Assembly: GCF_001888805.2 (NCBI RefSeq)
Contig: NZ_CP019113.1
Coordinates: forward strand, 3,596,001 to 3,660,000
Direction: 5' to 3'
DNA from: Enterobacter sp. SA187
GTDB taxonomy: Bacteria; Pseudomonadota; Gammaproteobacteria; Enterobacterales; Enterobacteriaceae
DNA: 64,000 bases
Shown: positions 38,588-49,695 of the stretch, piece after piece
Position numbering within the stretch: the stretch's first letter is position 1
Layout of the letters: each line of letters starts with the position of its first letter
The notes under the pieces: generated by a model
The model's input: only the letters and a program-made list of their open reading frames with translations
Told to the model about the DNA's origin: nothing
The model's database searches: none
Position numbers and translations under genes: made by a program

Positions 38588-40063
38588 TTACTCAAACTCA
38601 TTCCATGAACGACCATCACGGGTGATCATCGCAACTGAAGCCACCGGCCCCCAGGTGCCTGCCTGATACGGCTTAGGCGCATCGTTGTCCATCGCCCAGG
38701 CTTCAGTGATGGAGTCCACCCACTTCCAGGCTTCTTCCACTTCATCACGACGCACGAACAGCGCCTGGATGCCACGCATGGTTTCCAGCAGCAGACGTTC
38801 GTAGGCATCGGCAAGATGCGTCTGGTTAAAGGTTTCGGAGTAGCTCAGATCAAGTTTGGTGGTTTGCAGATTATGCTTGTGATCCAGACCCGGCACTTTG
38901 TTGAGGATCTGAATATCCACACCTTCGTCCGGTTGCAGACGAATGGTCAGCTTGTTCTGCGGCAGATCCTGCCAGGAGTCTTTAAACAGGTTCAGTTGTG
39001 GCGTGGTGAAATAGACCACCACTTCAGAGCACTTCGCCGGCAAACGCTTACCGGTGCGCAGGTAGAACGGCACGCCCGCCCAGCGCCAGTCGTCGATATC
39101 CACGCGGATCGCCACGAAGGTTTCGGTGTTACTGGATTTGTTCGCGCCCTCTTCTTCCAGATAGCCCGGCACTTTTTTGCCCTGAGCGAAACCGGCGGTG
39201 TACTGGCCGCGCACGGTTTTTTCACGCACGTTGGAGCGATCGATACGGCGCAGGGATTTCAGCACTTTCACTTTTGCGTCGCGGATGCTGTCCGCAGACA
39301 GATCAGACGGCGGAGACATGGCGATCATGCAGAGAATTTGCAGCAGGTGGTTCTGGATCATGTCGCGCATCTGACCGGCCTGATCGAAGTAACCCCAGCG
39401 GCCTTCGATACCCACTTCCTCGGCCACGGTAATTTCCACGTGATCGATGGTGCGGTTATCCCAGTTGTTCACAAACAGCGAGTTGGCAAAACGCAGCGCC
39501 AGCAGGTTAAGCACCGTCTCTTTACCAAGGTAGTGGTCGATACGGTATACCTGGCACTCTTCAAAATACTCGCCCACCTGGTCATTGATTTCGCGGGAGG
39601 TTTCCAGCGACGTACCCAGCGGTTTTTCCATTACCACGCGCGCCGGTTTGGCGTTCAGCTTCGCTTCACCAAGGCCTTTGCAAATCGCGCCGAAGGTGCT
39701 TGGCGGCATAGCGAAATAGTTGATGGTAACGCGGTTTTCCTGATCCAGCATCTCGCCGAGACGCTTAAAGGATTTAGTGTCATTGACATCCAGATTGCAG
39801 AAATCGAGGCGTCCGCTCAGCGTGTCCCACAAACTTTCATCGATCTTCTCTTTCATGAAAGTTTCCAGCGCTTCGCGCACCACTTTGGTGTACGCCGCTT
39901 TGTCCCAGTCGGCACGCCCGACGCCCAGGATCCGCGTTTCAGGATGGATCTGACCCGCTTTTTCCAGTTGATACAGGGAAGGCAGCAATTTCCGGCGTGC
40001 GAGGTCGCCTTTCGCGCCGAAAATGACCAGGTCACATGCCTGGGCTGTTTGCGTTACCGCCAT
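38588..40063 (-). CDS. zwf: Glucose-6-phosphate 1-dehydrogenase Zwf
   Basis: NADP-dependent entry enzyme of the oxidative pentose phosphate path and feeder of Edd. The N-terminal Rossmann start is [17 protein letters not shown], and the active-site motif RIDHYLGKE lies around residue 180. All 491 residues match E. coli Zwf. In E. coli it is driven by SoxRS/MarA and repressed by HexR. A HexR box lies 48 bases before the start codon here. Confidence 0.97.
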   Translation of the reverse strand: MAVTQTAQACDLVIFGAKGDLARRKLLPSLYQLEKAGQIHPETRILGVGRADWDKAAYTKVVREALETFMKEKIDESLWDTLSGRLDFCNLDVNDTKSFKRLGEMLDQENRVTINYFAMPPSTFGAICKGLGEAKLNAKPARVVMEKPLGTSLETSREINDQVGEYFEECQVYRIDHYLGKETVLNLLALRFANSLFVNNWDNRTIDHVEITVAEEVGIEGRWGYFDQAGQMRDMIQNHLLQILCMIAMSPPSDLSADSIRDAKVKVLKSLRRIDRSNVREKTVRGQYTAGFAQGKKVPGYLEEEGANKSSNTETFVAIRVDIDDWRWAGVPFYLRTGKRLPAKCSEVVVYFTTPQLNLFKDSWQDLPQNKLTIRLQPDEGVDIQILNKVPGLDHKHNLQTTKLDLSYSETFNQTHLADAYERLLLETMRGIQALFVRRDEVEEAWKWVDSITEAWAMDNDAPKPYQAGTWGPVASVAMITRDGRSWNEFE

Positions 40064-40110
40064 GTCATTCTCCTCAGTTAGCTATCCTGGTGCTTCTGCC
40101 AGGCCTTAGT

Positions 40111-40125
40111 TGTAATTTTATTACA
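40111..40125. promoter_or_regulatory. HexR box upstream of zwf
   Basis: TGTAATTTTATTACA is a full palindromic HexR site (consensus TGTAATTAAATTACA). It overlaps a second perfect palindrome, TACAGTGCACTGTA, at 40122-40135. HexR releases DNA when KDPG binds it. Confidence 0.85.
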
Positions 40126-40217
40126 GTGCACTGTACTGCTTTTACGTGATTACCGAAACCGTTAACGTTTTGCCGCTTGTGCGCTAAAGACATCAGGGCG
40201 TACGTACAGGCCAATTG

Positions 40218-40238
40218 CCCTGAAATATCAGGGTTTTT
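40218..40238 (+). terminator. Hairpin plus T-run inside the zwf-hexR gap
   Basis: CCCTGA-AATA-TCAGGG is followed by TTTTT, an intrinsic-terminator form on the plus strand 170 bases before hexR and with no gene before it on that strand. The rest of the 346-base gap (40064-40409) has the zwf and hexR promoters and two further short stems (GGGTCGG/CCGACCC at 40244-40269 and AACAAC/GTTGTT near 40290-40308). Confidence 0.45.
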
Positions 40239-40409
40239 GCACGGGGTCGGTGTCACTAAAATCCGACCCTGATCATGTAATGAAAAAAAACAACAACTTT
40301 TCGGGTTGTTATTTACCCATAATCACGTCACAAGAGTAATATCGAGTTACACGCACCGCGGTTTCATCCATTTCTGGAATCGATTTTACCCAAGAGCGCC
40401 CTGTTAAAC

Positions 40410-41285
40410 ATGAATATGCTGGAAAAGATCCAGTCTCAACTGGAACACCTTAGCAAATCCGAACGCAAAGTGGCGGAAGTGATCCTCGCCTCCCCCGATC
40501 AGGCTATCCATTCCAGTATCGCTGCCCTTGCCCAGCAGGCCTCCGTCAGCGAACCTACCGTTAACCGGTTCTGCCGTAGCCTGGATACCCGCGGCTTTCC
40601 CGATTTTAAGCTACATCTGGCACAAAGTCTGGCAAATGGTACACCTTATGTGAACCGTAATGTGGACGAAGACGACAGCGTGGAAGCCTATACCGGTAAG
40701 ATTTTCGAATCGGCGATGGCGACGCTGGATCATGTGCGGCAGTCCCTTGATATGGCGGCGGTTAACCGGGCGGTGGATTTGCTCACCCAGGCGAAAAAAA
40801 TCGCCTTCTTCGGCCTTGGCTCGTCCGCTGCCGTAGCCCATGACGCGATGAATAAGTTTTTTCGCTTCAATGTGCCGGTGGTGTATACCGACGATATCGT
40901 TTTGCAACGCATGAGCTGTATGAATTGTAGTGAAGACGATGTGGTGGTGCTCATCTCCCACACCGGGCGCACCAAAAGTCTGGTGGAGCTGGCACAGTTA
41001 GCGCGCGAAAACGACGCCATGGTCATTGCCATTACTTCTGCCGGTACGCCGCTGGCGCGGGAAGCCACGCTCTCCATTACGCTTGACGTGCCGGAAGATA
41101 CCGATATTTACATGCCGATGGTGTCGCGGCTGGCGCAGCTGACGGTCATTGATGTGCTGGCAACGGGCTTTACCCTGCGTCGTGGGGCAAAATTCAGAGA
41201 TAACTTGAAGCGAGTCAAGGAAGCGCTGAAAGAATCGCGCTTTGATAAGGAACTCCTCGTCAGAGGGGAAAACATTAAAAGTTGA
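40410..41285 (+). CDS. hexR: HexR, RpiR-family regulator of central carbon genes
   Basis: DNA-binding repressor of zwf, edd-eda, pykA and related genes, released by KDPG. The N-terminal RpiR helix-turn-helix (about residues 1-77) has SVSEPTVNRFCRSL. The sugar-phosphate isomerase-like SIS domain (about 125-255) has FFGLGSSAAVAHDA and ISHTGRTKSLVELA. Its 291 residues match E. coli HexR (YebK, 289). It is divergent from zwf and followed by pykA, two targets with HexR boxes. Confidence 0.96.
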   Translation: MNMLEKIQSQLEHLSKSERKVAEVILASPDQAIHSSIAALAQQASVSEPTVNRFCRSLDTRGFPDFKLHLAQSLANGTPYVNRNVDEDDSVEAYTGKIFESAMATLDHVRQSLDMAAVNRAVDLLTQAKKIAFFGLGSSAAVAHDAMNKFFRFNVPVVYTDDIVLQRMSCMNCSEDDVVVLISHTGRTKSLVELAQLARENDAMVIAITSAGTPLAREATLSITLDVPEDTDIYMPMVSRLAQLTVIDVLATGFTLRRGAKFRDNLKRVKEALKESRFDKELLVRGENIKS

Positions 41286-41294
41286 TAACAAAGT

Positions 41295-41309
41295 TGTAAC
41301 TTATTACGC
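41295..41309. promoter_or_regulatory. HexR box upstream of pykA
   Basis: TGTAACTTATTACGC keeps both half-sites of the HexR palindrome except the last two bases. It lies 10 bases after the hexR stop and 96 bases before pykA. Confidence 0.6.
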
Positions 41310-41404
41310 CATTCGGTTAAGTTCATAGCGGCCCACAGAGGCGCACGATGTCACCGAATTTTTAATTCACGCAACACCGGTTGTTTCAGTCAACGGAGTA
41401 ATAC

Positions 41405-42847
41405 ATGTCCAGAAGGCTTCGCAGAACCAAAATCGTTACCACCCTGGGTCCGGCCACCGATCGCGATAATAACCTTGAGAAAATTATCGCCGCGGGCGCC
41501 AACGTGGTGCGCATGAACTTCTCACACGGCACGGCAGAAGATCATAAATTGCGTGCCGATAAAGTGCGCGAGATTGCGGCAAAACTGGGACGTCATGTTG
41601 CTATTCTTGGCGATTTGCAGGGTCCAAAAATCCGTGTTTCCACCTTCAAAGAAGGCAAAGTTTTCCTCAACATCGGCGATAAGTTTCTGCTTGACGCCAA
41701 CCTCGGCAAAGGCGAAGGCGATAAAGAGCGCGTCGGTATCGACTATAAAGGCTTACCCGCTGATGTGGTGCCGGGCGACATTCTGCTGCTCGACGACGGT
41801 CGCGTGCAGTTAAAAGTGCTCGAAGTTCAGGGCATGAAAGTGTTCACCGAAGTGACCGTGGGCGGACCGCTGTCGAACAATAAAGGCATCAATAAACTGG
41901 GCGGCGGCTTGTCTGCGGAAGCCCTGACCGACAAAGATAAAGCCGACATCCTGACCGCCGCGCAAATCGGCGTCGACTACCTGGCCGTCTCCTTCCCGCG
42001 CTGCGGCGAAGATCTGAACTATGCCCGTCGCCTCGCCCGTGACGCGGGCTGCGACGCCAAAATCGTCGCCAAAGTGGAACGTGCCGAAGCGGTATGCAGC
42101 CAGGACGCGATGGATGATGTGATCCTGGCCTCCGACGTGGTGATGGTTGCCCGTGGCGATCTGGGCGTTGAAATCGGCGACCCGGAACTGGTAGGCATTC
42201 AGAAAGCGTTGATCCGTCGCGCCCGTCAGCTGAACCGCGCGGTGATCACCGCCACCCAGATGATGGAATCGATGATCACCAACCCGATGCCGACCCGTGC
42301 GGAAGTGATGGACGTGGCGAACGCCGTTCTGGATGGTACGGATGCGGTGATGCTGTCAGCGGAAACGGCGGCCGGTCAGTATCCGGCGGAAACCGTGGCG
42401 GCGATGGCCCGCGTGTGCCTGGGGGCGGAGAAGATCCCAAGCATTAACGTTTCCAAGCATCGCCTGGATATTCAGTTTGATAACGTTGAAGAAGCGATTG
42501 CCATGTCGGCGATGTACGCCGCGAACCACCTGAAAGGCGTGACGGCTATCATTTCCATGACCGAATCGGGCCGTACGGCGTTAATGACGTCACGTATATC
42601 TTCCGGGCTGCCGATCTTCGCTATGTCCCGTCATGAGCGTACGCTGAACCTGACCGCCCTGTACCGTGGCGTGACGCCGGTGTACTTCGACAGCAGCGCC
42701 GACGGCGTGGTGGCGGCGAATGAAGCCGTGACCCTGCTGCGCGATAAAGGCTATCTGGTGTCCGGCGATCTGGTGATTGTGACGCAGGGCGATGTGATGG
42801 GTACTGTGGGTACTACCAATACCACCCGTATTCTGACCGTCGAATAA
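41405..42847 (+). CDS. pykA: Pyruvate kinase II (PykA)
   Basis: AMP-activated pyruvate kinase that makes ATP and pyruvate from phosphoenolpyruvate. Visible are [17 protein letters not shown] at the N-terminus, the metal and substrate segment [19 protein letters not shown] and the signature [10 protein letters not shown]. The C-terminal allosteric domain ends [10 protein letters not shown]. The 480 residues equal E. coli PykA. It starts with ATG after GGAG, 119 bases after hexR. Confidence 0.97.
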   Translation: MSRRLRRTKIVTTLGPATDRDNNLEKIIAAGANVVRMNFSHGTAEDHKLRADKVREIAAKLGRHVAILGDLQGPKIRVSTFKEGKVFLNIGDKFLLDANLGKGEGDKERVGIDYKGLPADVVPGDILLLDDGRVQLKVLEVQGMKVFTEVTVGGPLSNNKGINKLGGGLSAEALTDKDKADILTAAQIGVDYLAVSFPRCGEDLNYARRLARDAGCDAKIVAKVERAEAVCSQDAMDDVILASDVVMVARGDLGVEIGDPELVGIQKALIRRARQLNRAVITATQMMESMITNPMPTRAEVMDVANAVLDGTDAVMLSAETAAGQYPAETVAAMARVCLGAEKIPSINVSKHRLDIQFDNVEEAIAMSAMYAANHLKGVTAIISMTESGRTALMTSRISSGLPIFAMSRHERTLNLTALYRGVTPVYFDSSADGVVAANEAVTLLRDKGYLVSGDLVIVTQGDVMGTVGTTNTTRILTVE

Positions 42848-42854
42848 GTAGTTG

Positions 42855-42924
42855 TGCCCGGCGGCGCTTTGCTTGCCGGGCCTACCCGCTTCGTAGGCCC
42901 GTGCAAGCGCAGCGCCGCCGGGCA
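42855..42924. repeat. BIME: two inverted REP units between pykA and lpxM
   Basis: Two REP-like units face each other. Outer arms TGCCCGGCGGCGC and GCGCCGCCGGGCA pair over 13 bases, and inner arms GGGCCTAC and GTAGGCCC pair around a seven-base loop. Each half also forms its own hairpin. It sits exactly between convergent genes, the usual place for such elements in enteric bacteria, and could end both transcripts and protect mRNA ends. Confidence 0.85.
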
Positions 42925-42934
42925 TTTAAAACGG

Positions 42935-43906
42935 CTACTTCTTCGGAAAAAGCTCTTTACGCTTGTACGGCTCTTTTTCCCCTGGCCTGCGCGTTTTCAA
43001 CAGCTTAAGGATCCAGGTGTACTGCTCCGGGTGCGGACGTACAAAAACTTCCACCTCTTCGTTCATACGCCGGGCAATGGTCGTATCGTCTGCGGTCATC
43101 AAATCGTCCATCGGCGGACGCACCTGAATGGTCAGCCGGTGCGTGGCGCTGTCATACACCGGGAACAATGGTACAACGCGCGCACGGCATACTTTCATCA
43201 ACCGCCCAATGGCGGGCAGCGTCGCTTTATAGGTGGCGAAGAAATCGACGAATTCGCTGTGCTCTGCGCCATGATCCTGATCGGGCAGATAGTAGCCCCA
43301 GTAACCCTGACGTACTGACTGGATAAAGGGCTTGATGCCATCGTTACGTGCATGCAGCCGTCCGCCAAAGCGACGACGCACGGTGTTCCAGACGTAATCA
43401 AAGACCTTATTCCCCTGATTATGGAACATAGCGGCCATAGGCTGCCCGGTTGCCGCCATCAGCATCGCCGGAATGTCCACGCCCCAGCCATGCGGCACAA
43501 GGAAAATCACTTTTTCGTTGTTGCGGTGCATCTCATCAATGATTTCGCGGCCCTGCCAGTCAATACGCGGCAGGATTTTTTCCGGCCCGCGCATGGCAAG
43601 CTCGGCCATCAGCACCATCGATTGCGGCGCGGTGGCGAACATCTCATCAATAATGTCTTCGCGCTGCGCGTCGCTCAGTTCAGGAAAGCAGTACAGAAGA
43701 TTGATCTGCGCGCGGCGGCGGGCGCTTTTGCCCATCCGTCCACCCAAACGCCCCAGTTTTGCCAGCAAGGGATCGCGCACTGACGGCGGGATCATCGCCA
43801 CACCGGCGAAAGCCATTACCCCAAGCCAGGCGCCCCAGTAGCGCGGATGTAAAAATTCCCTTTCGAATTCAGGGAGGTATTCACTGTTATTTTTTTTCGT
43901 TTCCAT
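42935..43906 (-). CDS. lpxM: Lipid A myristoyltransferase LpxM (MsbB)
   Basis: Inner-membrane acyltransferase that adds the last (myristoyl) chain to Kdo2-lipid A. A hydrophobic N-terminus (about residues 25-42) anchors it. The catalytic HX4D-type motif is seen in VPHGWGVD, with [17 protein letters not shown] further on. It is 323 residues, as in E. coli. The full hexa-acyl lipid A it makes strongly affects endotoxin activity and membrane barrier. It has its own promoter in the 124-base gap before mepM. Confidence 0.95.
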   Translation of the reverse strand: METKKNNSEYLPEFEREFLHPRYWGAWLGVMAFAGVAMIPPSVRDPLLAKLGRLGGRMGKSARRRAQINLLYCFPELSDAQREDIIDEMFATAPQSMVLMAELAMRGPEKILPRIDWQGREIIDEMHRNNEKVIFLVPHGWGVDIPAMLMAATGQPMAAMFHNQGNKVFDYVWNTVRRRFGGRLHARNDGIKPFIQSVRQGYWGYYLPDQDHGAEHSEFVDFFATYKATLPAIGRLMKVCRARVVPLFPVYDSATHRLTIQVRPPMDDLMTADDTTIARRMNEEVEVFVRPHPEQYTWILKLLKTRRPGEKEPYKRKELFPKK

Positions 43907-43980
43907 GCATCTTCCAGGGTCTGCGGACTCGGGTAAGAAAAAGATAATGCGTAAGTGTAGCGAGGCTGACTTATCCGCAC

Positions 43981-44016
43981 AAAAGAAAAAGCCGGGTATG
44001 CACTATCACCCGGCTT
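43981..44016 (-). terminator. Terminator of mepM
   Basis: On the minus strand AAGCCGGGT and ACCCGGCTT pair around a 10-base loop and run into TTTCTTTT. It lies 15 bases after the mepM stop. Confidence 0.85.
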
Positions 44017-44030
44017 ATTTCGTACGTTAC

Positions 44031-45359
44031 TTAATCGAACCGAAGCTGCGGTATAACCTCTTTGACCTGCGCGAGGTAATCGCGACGATCCGAACCAGTC
44101 AGCCCTTCGGTGCGCGGCAGTTTCGCCGTCAGTGGGTTTACCGCCTGCTGGTTGATCCACACTTCATAATGCAGATGCGGGCCAGTGGAGCGGCCAGTGT
44201 TGCCGGAGAGCGCAATGCGGTCGCCGCGTTTCACTTTCTGCCCCTCTTTGACCAGCAGTTTGCGTAAATGCATATAGCGGGTGGTATAGGTGCGACCGTG
44301 ACGGATGGCCACGTAATAGCCTGCCGCCCCGCTGCGTTTCGCCACTACCACTTCGCCGTCGCCCACGGAGAGTACCGGCGTGCCCTGCGGCATGGCGAAG
44401 TCGACGCCTTTATGTGGCGCTACGCGCCCGGTAACCGGGTTTAAGCGACGCGGATTGAAGTTTGAAGAGACGCGGAACTGTCTCGAGGTCGGGAAACGCA
44501 GGAAGCCCTTCGCCAGCCCGGTACCGTTACGGTCATAGAATTTACCGTCTTCAGCACGAATGGCGTAATAATCTTTCCCTTCTGAACGCAAACGCACGCC
44601 GAGCAACTGGCTCTGTTCACGCTTGCCGTCCAGCATTTCGCGGGACATGAATACCGAGAATTCATCGCCTTTCTTCAGCTTACGGAAATCCATCTGCCAC
44701 TGCATGGCTTTGATCACCGCGCTGATTTCCGCGCTGGTCAGGCCGGCATTTTTGGCGCTGCTGACGAAGCTGCCGCCCACGGTGCCGTTAAGCGTTGAGT
44801 TAACCCAGTCGCCCTTCTGAATTTCGGCGCTCATTTTAAAGCCGTTATCAGCGCGATCGTAAGTACGGGTTTCGCGGCGCGACATTTCCCAGGTCATGCG
44901 CTGCAGTTCACCGGCATCATTTAGCGTCCAGGAGATCTGCTGACCAATTTTCAGGTTACGCAGATCCTTATCCGCCGAGGCTAACTGGCTGATATCGCCC
45001 ATATCGATGCCGTACTGATTGAGGATGCTGCTCAGGGTGTCGCCGGTGGAAACGACATATTCATGTACGCCCGTTTCGTTCGCCGTTTTATCGTCCAGCT
45101 CATCCTGCGGAATGGCTTCCACTTCATCCGGCATGGTCTGATCGATAGGTTCACTGGCTTCAGGGAGCAAAGAACGTATTTCGCTTTTTTCCAGTTCGAT
45201 GGTTTTTACAATGGGTGCGGACTGGGATTGGGGGTGATAGACATAGGGTCGCCAGACGGCGACCGCTAATGTGAGAACAGTAAGAGACCCCAGCATAACG
45301 CGATGGGGGCGTGGCAGATTATTAAACGCCAGGCTGACCGCGCGGGCTATCTGTTGCAC
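44031..45359 (-). CDS. mepM: Murein DD-endopeptidase MepM
   Basis: Periplasmic peptidase that opens D-Ala-mDAP cross-links so the wall can grow. An N-terminal membrane anchor (about residues 20-37) is followed by a LysM domain (about 96-145, EYVVSTGDTLSSILNQYG). The LytM/M23 domain (about 300-420) has the zinc motif HKGVDFAMPQGTPV and HLHYEVW. Length 442, against 440 in E. coli. In E. coli it is degraded by Prc-NlpI, and prc is in this window. It is 15 bases from znuA. Confidence 0.95.
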   Translation of the reverse strand: MQQIARAVSLAFNNLPRPHRVMLGSLTVLTLAVAVWRPYVYHPQSQSAPIVKTIELEKSEIRSLLPEASEPIDQTMPDEVEAIPQDELDDKTANETGVHEYVVSTGDTLSSILNQYGIDMGDISQLASADKDLRNLKIGQQISWTLNDAGELQRMTWEMSRRETRTYDRADNGFKMSAEIQKGDWVNSTLNGTVGGSFVSSAKNAGLTSAEISAVIKAMQWQMDFRKLKKGDEFSVFMSREMLDGKREQSQLLGVRLRSEGKDYYAIRAEDGKFYDRNGTGLAKGFLRFPTSRQFRVSSNFNPRRLNPVTGRVAPHKGVDFAMPQGTPVLSVGDGEVVVAKRSGAAGYYVAIRHGRTYTTRYMHLRKLLVKEGQKVKRGDRIALSGNTGRSTGPHLHYEVWINQQAVNPLTAKLPRTEGLTGSDRRDYLAQVKEVIPQLRFD

Positions 45360-45374
45360 GTATTCACTTCCTCG

Positions 45375-46319
45375 TTATTCTCCTTTCAGGCAGCCCGAGT
45401 ACTGGTTGGCGAGTTGAGTCAGGAACTGGGGATAGCTCGCTTTACTCAATTTGATACTGGTTCCAAGCGGATCCAGGGTCCCCATGCGAACTGAGGTACC
45501 TCTCGCAACAGCTTCAATAACGGCTGGCCTGAACTGTGGCTCAGCAAAAACGCAGGTTGCTTTTTGCTCAACCAACTGTGTTCTGATTTCATGTAAACGC
45601 TGAGCACCAGGCTGAATTTCAGGGTTAACGGTGAAATGACCAAGAGACGTCAGACCATAATGTTTTTCAAAGTAGCCGTAGGCGTCATGAAAAACGAAGT
45701 ACCCTTTACCTTTCAGCGGTGCCAGCTCTTTACCCACCTGCTCATCGGTTTGGGCTAATTGTGCCTCAAAATCCTTCAGGTTGGCGTCAAGTTTGGCTCG
45801 ACTTTGCGGCATAACTTCCACTAATTTTTGATGGATTGCAACCGCTGCCAGCCGCGCTACGTCTGGCGAAAGCCAAATATGCATGTTGTATTCGCCATGA
45901 TGGTGATGGTGGTCACCATTTTCATCATGATCGTGGCCGCCTTCATGTTCGTGCTCGTCTTCCTCAGCGCCTTTCATCAGCAAAGGTTTCACGCCGGGCA
46001 GCTCGGCCATCACCACTTGTTTCGCCTGCGGGATTTTTTGCGTGGTCTTTTGCATGAAGGCTTCCATGTCCGGCCCCACCCAGACAACTAAGTCCGCGCT
46101 CTGTAAGCGTTTTACATCGGACGGGCGCAGCGCATAATCATGCTCAGACGCGCCATCCGGCAGTAAGACTTCTGTGTTAGTGACGCCATCAGCAATAGCC
46201 GACGCAATGAATCCGATTGGCTTAAGTGAGGTTACTACGGCTGCATTTGCGCCTGTACTCAGGCCAGCCCATAAAGCAGCGGAAACCGCTGCGCAAAGAA
46301 GCGTATTTTTATGTAACAT
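45375..46319 (-). CDS. znuA: High-affinity zinc-binding protein ZnuA
   Basis: Periplasmic solute-binding protein of the ZnuABC importer. The signal peptide is cleaved near GANA-AVVTS (about residue 26). Zinc ligands include the His in GASEHDY and others in [11 protein letters not shown] charged loop rich in histidine, aspartate and glutamate covers about residues 120-148 and probably gathers or senses zinc. Two cysteines form the usual C-terminal disulfide (TCVFAEP and GCLKG). The start at 46319 gives MLHKNTLL. A longer frame would begin inside the Zur site. Confidence 0.95.
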   Translation of the reverse strand: MLHKNTLLCAAVSAALWAGLSTGANAAVVTSLKPIGFIASAIADGVTNTEVLLPDGASEHDYALRPSDVKRLQSADLVVWVGPDMEAFMQKTTQKIPQAKQVVMAELPGVKPLLMKGAEEDEHEHEGGHDHDENGDHHHHHGEYNMHIWLSPDVARLAAVAIHQKLVEVMPQSRAKLDANLKDFEAQLAQTDEQVGKELAPLKGKGYFVFHDAYGYFEKHYGLTSLGHFTVNPEIQPGAQRLHEIRTQLVEQKATCVFAEPQFRPAVIEAVARGTSVRMGTLDPLGTSIKLSKASYPQFLTQLANQYSGCLKGE

Positions 46320-46349
46320 AATGCGACTTATCATCGTAATGAATTGGTG

Positions 46350-46370
46350 GAATGTGATATTATAACATTC
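46350..46370. promoter_or_regulatory. Zur box between znuA and znuC
   Basis: A 21-base imperfect palindrome with outer arms GAATGT and ACATTC and centre GATATTATA fits the enteric Zur operator (GAAATGTTATA-N-TATAACATTTC form). Its position in the 78-base divergent gap would let one Zur pair shut off both znuA and znuCB when zinc is enough. Confidence 0.88.
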
Positions 46371-46397
46371 TGTCACTTGTGCAAGTCTTTAAACGCT

Positions 46398-47153
46398 ATG
46401 ACTAATTTAGTTTCACTTGAAAAAGTCTCTGTCTCTTTCGGTCAACGCCGCGTCTTGTCTGACATTTCGCTGGAACTGAAACCGGGGAAAATTTTAACCT
46501 TACTGGGGCCAAACGGCGCCGGGAAATCGACGCTCGTGCGGGTGGTATTGGGCCTGGTAGCAGCGGATGCGGGCGTGATCAAGCGCGATAAGCAGCTGCG
46601 CATTGGCTATGTGCCGCAGAAATTGCATCTCGACGCCACGCTGCCGTTAACCGTCAGCCGTTTTTTGCGTCTGCGTCCGGCAACCCGTAAAGCGGACATT
46701 TTGCCTGCGCTTAAACGCGTGCAGGCGGGGCATCTCATTGACGCGCCGATGCAGAAACTCTCCGGCGGGGAAACCCAGCGGGTGCTGCTGGCGCGCGCGC
46801 TGCTTAACCGCCCGCAGCTGCTGGTGCTGGATGAACCCACCCAGGGCGTGGACGTTAACGGTCAGGTGGCGCTTTATGATCTGATAGACCAGTTACGCCG
46901 CGAACTGGATTGCGCCGTGCTGATGGTGTCCCACGATCTGCATCTCGTGATGGCGAAAACCGATGAAGTACTGTGCCTGAATCATCACATCTGCTGTTCC
47001 GGCACGCCGGAAGTGGTTTCCATGCATCCGGAATTTATTTCAATGTTTGGCCCGCGCGGCGCTGAACAGCTCGGTATCTATCGCCATAACCATAATCATC
47101 GTCACGATTTGCAGGGACGCATTGTACTGCGTCGGGGAAATGGACACTCATGA
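46398..47153 (+). CDS. znuC: Zinc ABC transporter ATPase ZnuC
   Basis: ATP-binding subunit of the zinc importer. The motifs are Walker [10 protein letters not shown], signature [15 protein letters not shown], and Walker [13 protein letters not shown], then the switch histidine in MVSHDLH. The C-terminus has an unusual His-rich stretch ([10 protein letters not shown]) which may bind zinc. The 251 residues equal E. coli ZnuC. The ATG at 46398 lies 27 bases after the Zur box. It overlaps znuB by four bases (ATGA). Confidence 0.96.
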   Translation: MTNLVSLEKVSVSFGQRRVLSDISLELKPGKILTLLGPNGAGKSTLVRVVLGLVAADAGVIKRDKQLRIGYVPQKLHLDATLPLTVSRFLRLRPATRKADILPALKRVQAGHLIDAPMQKLSGGETQRVLLARALLNRPQLLVLDEPTQGVDVNGQVALYDLIDQLRRELDCAVLMVSHDLHLVMAKTDEVLCLNHHICCSGTPEVVSMHPEFISMFGPRGAEQLGIYRHNHNHRHDLQGRIVLRRGNGHS

Positions 47154-47935
47154 TCGAATTATTACTCCCCGGCTGGCTGGCCGGAATTATGCTGGCCTGT
47201 GCCGCCGGTCCGCTTGGTTCTTTTGTTGTCTGGCGTCGGATGTCTTATTTTGGCGATACGCTGGCGCATGCCTCACTGCTTGGCGTGGCCTTTGGCCTGA
47301 TGCTGGACGTCAATCCGTTCTATGCGGTGATCGCCGTTACGCTGTTGCTTGCAGCCGGTCTGGTGTGGCTGGAAAAACGTCCTCACCTTGCCATTGATAC
47401 CCTGCTGGGCATTATGGCGCACAGTGCGCTGTCGCTGGGTCTGGTGGTAGTCAGCCTGATGTCAAACATCCGCGTCGACCTGATGGCCTACCTGTTTGGC
47501 GATCTGCTGGCGGTGACGCCGGAAGATTTGCTGTCTATCGCCATCGGCGTGACGGTGGTGATCGGCATTCTGCTCAGCCAGTGGCGCAATCTGCTTGCCA
47601 TGACCATCAGCCCGGATCTGGCCTTTGTGGACGGCGTAAAACTGCAACGGGTGAAATTACTGCTGATGCTGGTGACCGCCCTGACGATTGGGGTGGCGAT
47701 GAAATTTGTCGGCGCGCTGATTATCACGTCGCTGCTGATCATTCCTGCCGCGACGGCGCGGCGCTTCGCCCGTACGCCGGAACAGATGGCGGGCGTGGCC
47801 GTGGGTATTGGCGTTGTCGCGGTGACCGGCGGTTTAACCTTCTCTGCTTTTTACGACACCCCTGCCGGTCCGTCGGTGGTGCTGTGCGCCGCAGCGCTGT
47901 TTATTCTGAGTATGCTGAAGAAACAGGCAGCGTAA
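47150..47935 (+). CDS. znuB: Zinc ABC transporter permease ZnuB
   Basis: Integral membrane subunit of the zinc importer with about eight hydrophobic segments in 261 residues. The ABC-3 family features [14 protein letters not shown] and [11 protein letters not shown] are clear. The start ATG shares bases with the znuC stop, so the two are coupled. A GC-rich inverted repeat follows the stop. Confidence 0.96.
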   Translation: MIELLLPGWLAGIMLACAAGPLGSFVVWRRMSYFGDTLAHASLLGVAFGLMLDVNPFYAVIAVTLLLAAGLVWLEKRPHLAIDTLLGIMAHSALSLGLVVVSLMSNIRVDLMAYLFGDLLAVTPEDLLSIAIGVTVVIGILLSQWRNLLAMTISPDLAFVDGVKLQRVKLLLMLVTALTIGVAMKFVGALIITSLLIIPAATARRFARTPEQMAGVAVGIGVVAVTGGLTFSAFYDTPAGPSVVLCAAALFILSMLKKQAA

Positions 47936-47947
47936 TGCAGGCCGCCT

Positions 47948-47970
47948 GCCCTCTCCGCACCGGAGAGGGC
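47948..47970. repeat. Inverted repeat between znuB and ruvB
   Basis: Ten-base arms GCCCTCTCCG and CGGAGAGGGC surround a three-base loop, between convergent genes. It is followed on the plus strand by AAAAG, not T residues, so any terminator role is uncertain. The CCCTCTCCG core resembles a common intergenic element in Enterobacter and Klebsiella. Confidence 0.6.
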
Positions 47971-47980
47971 AAAAGCGCGG

Positions 47981-48994
<1,014 letters not shown>

Positions 48995-49002
48995 TTACTA
49001 CC

Positions 49003-49614
49003 TCACATTGCAGCGCGGAGCGCTTCACGGATAAGATTTTCACTGCTCGCACCCGGCTGAGCAATTTTACTCACCATGCGGCTGGCTTCCTGAGGTTTAT
49101 ATCCCAGCGCCACCAGCGCAGCAACTGCTTCCTGCTCGGCATCATCTTCCGCAGGACCGGCCGGCGATGCCAGCACCAGATCGCTGGCGGGGGTGAAGAG
49201 ATCGCCATGCAGGCCTTTGAAGCGGTCTTTCATTTCGACAATCAAGCGTTCTGCCGTTTTCTTACCGATACCTGGTAATTTGGTCAGCGCCACGGGATCT
49301 TCGCGCTCCACGGCATTTACGAACTGTTGAGCGGACATACCGGAGAGAATAGCCAGCGCCAGCTTCGGCCCGACGCCGTTGGTTTTGATCAGCTCGCGAA
49401 ACAGCGTGCGCTCCTGCTTATTGTTAAAACCGTACAGCAGCTGCGCGTCTTCGCGTACCACAAACTGCGTAAAGACGATGGCTTCCTGCCCGGCATCGGG
49501 CAGTTCATAAAAACAGGTCATTGGCATATGCACTTCATAGCCTACGCCACCCGTCTCAAGCAGTACCAGCGGGGGTTGTTTTTCGAGAATAATGCCTCTG
49601 AGTCTGCCTATCAC
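49003..49614 (-). CDS. ruvA: Holliday junction recognition protein RuvA
   Basis: Tetrameric protein that binds Holliday junctions and loads RuvB. The OB fold (about residues 1-64) begins MIGRLRG. Two helix-hairpin-helix motifs are in [14 protein letters not shown] and [12 protein letters not shown]. Domain III (about 155-203) binds RuvB. The GTG at 49614 gives the 203-residue E. coli length after AGGAGCG. A longer frame would add eight unconserved residues. The LexA box lies 54 bases upstream. Confidence 0.96.
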   Translation of the reverse strand: MIGRLRGIILEKQPPLVLLETGGVGYEVHMPMTCFYELPDAGQEAIVFTQFVVREDAQLLYGFNNKQERTLFRELIKTNGVGPKLALAILSGMSAQQFVNAVEREDPVALTKLPGIGKKTAERLIVEMKDRFKGLHGDLFTPASDLVLASPAGPAEDDAEQEAVAALVALGYKPQEASRMVSKIAQPGASSENLIREALRAAM

Positions 49615-49658
49615 ATCGCGCTCCTGCGTTAATGGCAAAGTTATTGGGGGCTATCATA

Positions 49659-49686
49659 TAAAAAAGGCTGGATAAATATCCAGCCT
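49659..49686 (-). promoter_or_regulatory. LexA box of ruvAB within the ruvC terminator
   Basis: CTGGATAAATATCCAG (49668-49683) is a perfect CTG-N10-CAG LexA operator, close to the E. coli ruvA SOS box. The same bases form the upper stem of a hairpin AGGCTGGATA/TATCCAGCCT that runs into TTTTTTAT on the minus strand, 10 bases after the ruvC stop. One element thus looks like both the ruvC terminator and the ruvAB operator. Confidence 0.85.
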
Positions 49687-49695
49687 GATTTGCAA

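Noticed and set aside
38816..40081. 421-codon plus-strand open frame opposite zwf
   Set aside because: It mirrors the zwf codons over the whole length, with phenylalanine, histidine and arginine excess, and no known family or start signal.
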